A stretch of DNA of 64,000 nucleotides, taken from positions 6,144,204 through 6,208,203 of the forward strand of contig NZ_JHEG04000001.1 of assembly GCF_000760695.4 (NCBI RefSeq), in the 5' to 3' direction. The DNA comes from Tolypothrix bouteillei VB521301 (GTDB taxonomy: Bacteria; Cyanobacteriota; Cyanobacteriia; Cyanobacteriales; Nostocaceae). The notes under the pieces are model-generated. The model ran no database searches and was not told where the DNA came from. It saw nothing but the letters and a program-made list of their open reading frames with translations. Of this stretch, positions 61,066 to 64,000 are shown piece after piece (the stretch's first letter is position 1; each line of letters opens with the position of its first letter). The position numbers and the translations under genes were made by a program.

Positions 61066-64000
61066 CTAAACAACTTTCTTACCCGTCAATCGGAAGAAAA
61101 GTTTTTCCGCTTCAATCCATACAAACATTAAGGCACTAAAGCCAAGACAAATTGCCAACTCTGGCAAACTTAAGTAGTGAGTTCCAAAGAAAGCTTGTAG
61201 AGGAGGTACGTAAACAAGCAACAGTTGCAGAATAGATGTCACAACAACAGCAGCTAGCACGTATGGATTGGAGAAGGGGTTCATCTCAATGGTCAGTTGG
61301 GAGTTAGAGCGAATTGCTAATGCGTGACCCATTTGGGCAATACACAGCGCAGTAAACACCATCGTCTTCCAACGGTCAGGATTGAGATCCGGACCCGTCA
61401 CGACCTTAACGTGATTGTAAGCCCATGCCATGAGAATAATAGAAATGATGGCAAAGACAATACCAATCCGAATCATGTAAGAACCCAAGCCTCGGGCAAA
61501 AATGCTTTCACGAGGACTGAAGGGCGGGCGTTTCATCACATCAGGTTCTGCAGGTTCTACAGCTAACGCCAGAGCTGGTAATCCATCTGTTACAAGGTTC
61601 ATCCACAGAATTTGCAGTGGTGTTAGAGGTACACCTCCGAGTCCCATAATGGGTGCTGCAGCAATTGTGATCACCTCGCCTATGTTACTACCAAGGATGT
61701 ATTTAATAAAACGGCGGATGTTTGTGTATACAACTCTACCTTCCTTTGTAGCGGCGACAATTGTGGCAAAGTTGTCATCAAGGAGTACCATGTCACTGGC
61801 TTCTTTACTCACATCGGTACCGGTGATACCCATGGCAATACCAATGTCAGCTTGTTTGAGGGCTGGTGCATCGTTGACACCATCGCCTGTCATGGCGACA
61901 AATCGACCCCGGCGTTGCAGTGCTTGAACGATGCGAAGTTTGTGTTCGGGGGCGACTCGAGCGTAGATGCTCACCAAATCAACTTGTTCTTCTAGTTCTT
62001 TATCGCTCATTCGCTGCAATTCTTGACCTGTTAAGGCGCGATCGCTTTCTTGAGCTATACCCAAATCCACAGCAATGGCGCGTGCGGTGAGTTGGTGGTC
62101 TCCAGTAATCATGACCGGGCGGATTCCTGCATCTCGACATTCTTGCACGGCATCCCTTACTTCCGGACGGGGTGCATCAAGCATTCCTATTAACCCCAGC
62201 CATACCAATTCTTTCTCGGATTCTTCATCTGAACCTTCCGGTGGTATTTCGGTAAGAGGTTTGTAAGCAAAACCCAAAACCCGCAGACCTTTACTTGCCA
62301 TTGTGTCATTTTCTGTCAGAATTTGACTGCGTTGTCCCTCCTCAATCGGGATGGCGCTATTCCCTATATAAATACGAGTACACCGTGCAAGTATTAACTC
62401 TGGCGAACCTTTGGTAAACATTAAGTAGCGTTCTGACGGTTGCAGTAAGTGACTGACGATGGGGTCAACTTCTGCGATAGGCGAGACTCCTGTTTCTACT
62501 TGCTCTGCTTTACAAATTACACTCATGCGCTTGCGTTCTGAGGAGAAGGGGAACTCTGCAACACGAGGCAATTTGCTATCCCATTGATCCTTTTCAATTC
62601 CTCCTTTTGCAGCAAGTGTTACCAAAGCACCTTCTGTTGGATCGCCTAAAATCCTCCACTGTCCTTTATCTTGTTGCAAAAAGGAATCATTACACATGGT
62701 ACAGGCAACAAGCAGCGCTTGGAGCGCTGGATACTCCTGTGGCTCAGTTTTTCGATCTTGAAGTTGAAACTCTCCCACTGGGTCGTAACCAGAACCTGTA
62801 ACGCTCAAAAATTGGTTATTTGTATTTTGTAGCGATTGCGGTGAGTGGTTTCCATCTTCAGAAATCAAATCCCTACTGGGGCTTGAACTGGAATTAGAAA
62901 CATTTGTGTAAACTGACTGTACTACCATCTTATTTTGCGTGAGAGTCCCGGTTTTGTCGGAACAGATGGTTGTGACGGAACCTAAAGTTTCTACCGCAGG
63001 TAGTTTCCGAATTAAGGCGTTGCGGCGTACCATTCTCTGTGTTCCCAGTGCCAGGGTAACGGTGATAACTGCGGGTAAGCTTTCTGGGACTACAGCAACT
63101 GCCATACTGAGAGAAACTTCCAATAATTCTTGTAAGTTACCTCCCCGGAGAAGACCAATTCCAATGACAACGACTACTAGAATTAAAGAACCTGTAACCA
63201 GGACATTACCAAGTTGGGTCATCCTCTGTTGTAGGGGAGTTGGTTCGCTTTCTACCGCTTGCAACATGGAAGCAATTTTACCCAATTCGGTTTGCATCCC
63301 GGTATTGGTTACGAGAATTTTGGCTCGTCCTTGGACAATTTCAGTCCCTTGAAAGACTAAATTAACGCGATCGCCCAAGGAGGTTTCTTCTGGCAATGTA
63401 ACTTTTGCCTGTTTGTTTACTGCTTCCGCTTCACCTGTTAGCGCCGATTCCCGTATTTGCAGGTTGGATTCTTCGATCAAACGCCCATCTGCAGCTACGT
63501 GTACGCCAGCTTCTACTAACATCACATCTCCTGGCACTAACTGTTGAGCTGGCACCTCTACTGGTCTGCTGTCACGCAGGACTCGCACGTTAGGTGATGC
63601 CAGTTTTTTCAACGCTGCTAGGGCTTTTTCTGCACGACTTTCTTGTACGTAACCAAGTATACCGTTCAGTACGACAATCGCTAGAATGGCGATCGTATCT
63701 TTAAATGGTAATTCCCCAGGTTTCAATGTGCCTTGCCGCCAAGATATCAGGTCCAGAACCCCAGAAATTATGGCTACGGCAATCAGCATCAACAACATGA
63801 TGTTTGTGAACTGATCTATCAGAATCCGCCACGCACTGCGTCCTGCAGTTTCCTCTAGTTCATTTGGACCATATTTTTCCAGTCGCTGTTGTACTTCTTG
63901 GGGAGATAAACCAGTCTCTGCGTTTGTTTTCAGCAGTTCTAGTGATTTATCAACTTCTAAACTATGCCAAGCGGCGGGTTGTTCGGGTAGAGAATGAGCG
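61066..64000 (-). CDS. Ca2+-type P-type ATPase, 5'-truncated by the window
   Basis: The frame stays open past the first internal ATG (63798) to the window end, so the start is outside. The visible 977 residues begin with the N-terminal cation-ATPase domain ([22 protein letters not shown]). An A-domain follows with ALTGEAEAV, then the phosphorylation site [12 protein letters not shown], the hinge [11 protein letters not shown] and about ten helices. The M4 motif reads PESLPAV, as in Ca2+ pumps of the PMCA/SERCA type (usually PEGLP). It probably exports Ca2+. Mn2+ is possible. Confidence 0.93.
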   Translation of the reverse strand, partial: AHSLPEQPAAWHSLEVDKSLELLKTNAETGLSPQEVQQRLEKYGPNELEETAGRSAWRILIDQFTNIMLLMLIAVAIISGVLDLISWRQGTLKPGELPFKDTIAILAIVVLNGILGYVQESRAEKALAALKKLASPNVRVLRDSRPVEVPAQQLVPGDVMLVEAGVHVAADGRLIEESNLQIRESALTGEAEAVNKQAKVTLPEETSLGDRVNLVFQGTEIVQGRAKILVTNTGMQTELGKIASMLQAVESEPTPLQQRMTQLGNVLVTGSLILVVVVIGIGLLRGGNLQELLEVSLSMAVAVVPESLPAVITVTLALGTQRMVRRNALIRKLPAVETLGSVTTICSDKTGTLTQNKMVVQSVYTNVSNSSSSPSRDLISEDGNHSPQSLQNTNNQFLSVTGSGYDPVGEFQLQDRKTEPQEYPALQALLVACTMCNDSFLQQDKGQWRILGDPTEGALVTLAAKGGIEKDQWDSKLPRVAEFPFSSERKRMSVICKAEQVETGVSPIAEVDPIVSHLLQPSERYLMFTKGSPELILARCTRIYIGNSAIPIEEGQRSQILTENDTMASKGLRVLGFAYKPLTEIPPEGSDEESEKELVWLGLIGMLDAPRPEVRDAVQECRDAGIRPVMITGDHQLTARAIAVDLGIAQESDRALTGQELQRMSDKELEEQVDLVSIYARVAPEHKLRIVQALQRRGRFVAMTGDGVNDAPALKQADIGIAMGITGTDVSKEASDMVLLDDNFATIVAATKEGRVVYTNIRRFIKYILGSNIGEVITIAAAPIMGLGGVPLTPLQILWMNLVTDGLPALALAVEPAEPDVMKRPPFSPRESIFARGLGSYMIRIGIVFAIISIILMAWAYNHVKVVTGPDLNPDRWKTMVFTALCIAQMGHALAIRSNSQLTIEMNPFSNPYVLAAVVVTSILQLLLVYVPPLQAFFGTHYLSLPELAICLGFSALMFVWIEAEKLFFRLTGKKVV

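Noticed and set aside
60831..61073. 80-codon frame with a DKKDKGDKKDK stretch
   Set aside because: It is the translation of a dispersed intergenic repeat; useful only for recognising the same repeat in the porin.

Overview
The window looks like chromosome from a filamentous, probably heterocyst-forming (Nostocales-type) cyanobacterium. Direct signs are the many copies of the palindrome GCGATCGC (HIP1), heptamer tandem repeats of the CTAATGG type, an SLH-OprB porin, a cyanobacterial AtpI, and several cyanobacterium-specific conserved proteins. No tRNA, rRNA, CRISPR array or intact insertion sequence was seen. Both ends cut genes: a TPR protein at the left and a P-type ATPase at the right.

Layout. 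1-13.9 kb is mixed housekeeping: TPR protein fragment, a nucleotide-translocase/HEAT membrane protein with a separate cNMP-binding protein, infC, an alpha/beta hydrolase, a BON protein, a KirBac-type K+ channel, a 14-bladed WD40 NB-ARC STAND protein, two small unknown genes and a MOSC protein. 13.9-32.4 kb is one long minus-strand exopolysaccharide locus of the Wzx/Wzy type. From 5' to 3' it runs: Cys-rich 139-aa protein, wzc remnant, HlpA-like glycosyltransferase, second copy of the Cys-rich protein, Wzc tyrosine kinase, Wzx flippase, GT61-like protein, HlpA-like glycosyltransferase, Wzy polymerase, methyltransferase, two GT4, one GT2, a WecG/TagA transferase, a Tat-exported GH10 glycanase and the initiating phosphoglycosyltransferase. 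Its head carries a 600-bp direct duplication that has left a truncated, frameshifted wzc relic.

33.6-44.9 kb is a metal-uptake region: an FTR1 iron permease, two small membrane proteins, a Co-type CbiMNQO system on the plus strand facing a Ni-type NikMNQO system on the minus strand, with one unknown gene between them, then a lipoprotein and an SLH-OprB (iron uptake) porin. Together these could carry metals across both membranes. 45-51.3 kb holds a secreted proline-rich repeat protein, a DUF1361 membrane protein, UspA, a baeRF protein, a secreted calcium-binding-like protein and a small membrane protein. 51.3-53.7 kb is a divergent GntR regulator and 2-isopropylmalate synthase pair sharing a clear palindromic operator.

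54-64 kb holds an SGNH hydrolase, an orphan AtpI with a long N-terminal extension, a DUF2887/Rpn-type nuclease-like protein, a PEP-synthase-like enzyme with a degenerate ATP-binding half, an MgtC-like protein, recF and a Ca2+-type P-ATPase.

Several apparent N-termini begin at TTG or GTG codons upstream of a better ATG. Where a Shine-Dalgarno sequence and an ATG agree, the shorter start is used and the reason given. The most unusual items are the rearranged EPS head with its wzc relic, the paired convergent Co/Ni transporters, dispersed intergenic repeats captured in-frame inside exported proteins, and the operator between GntR and leuA.
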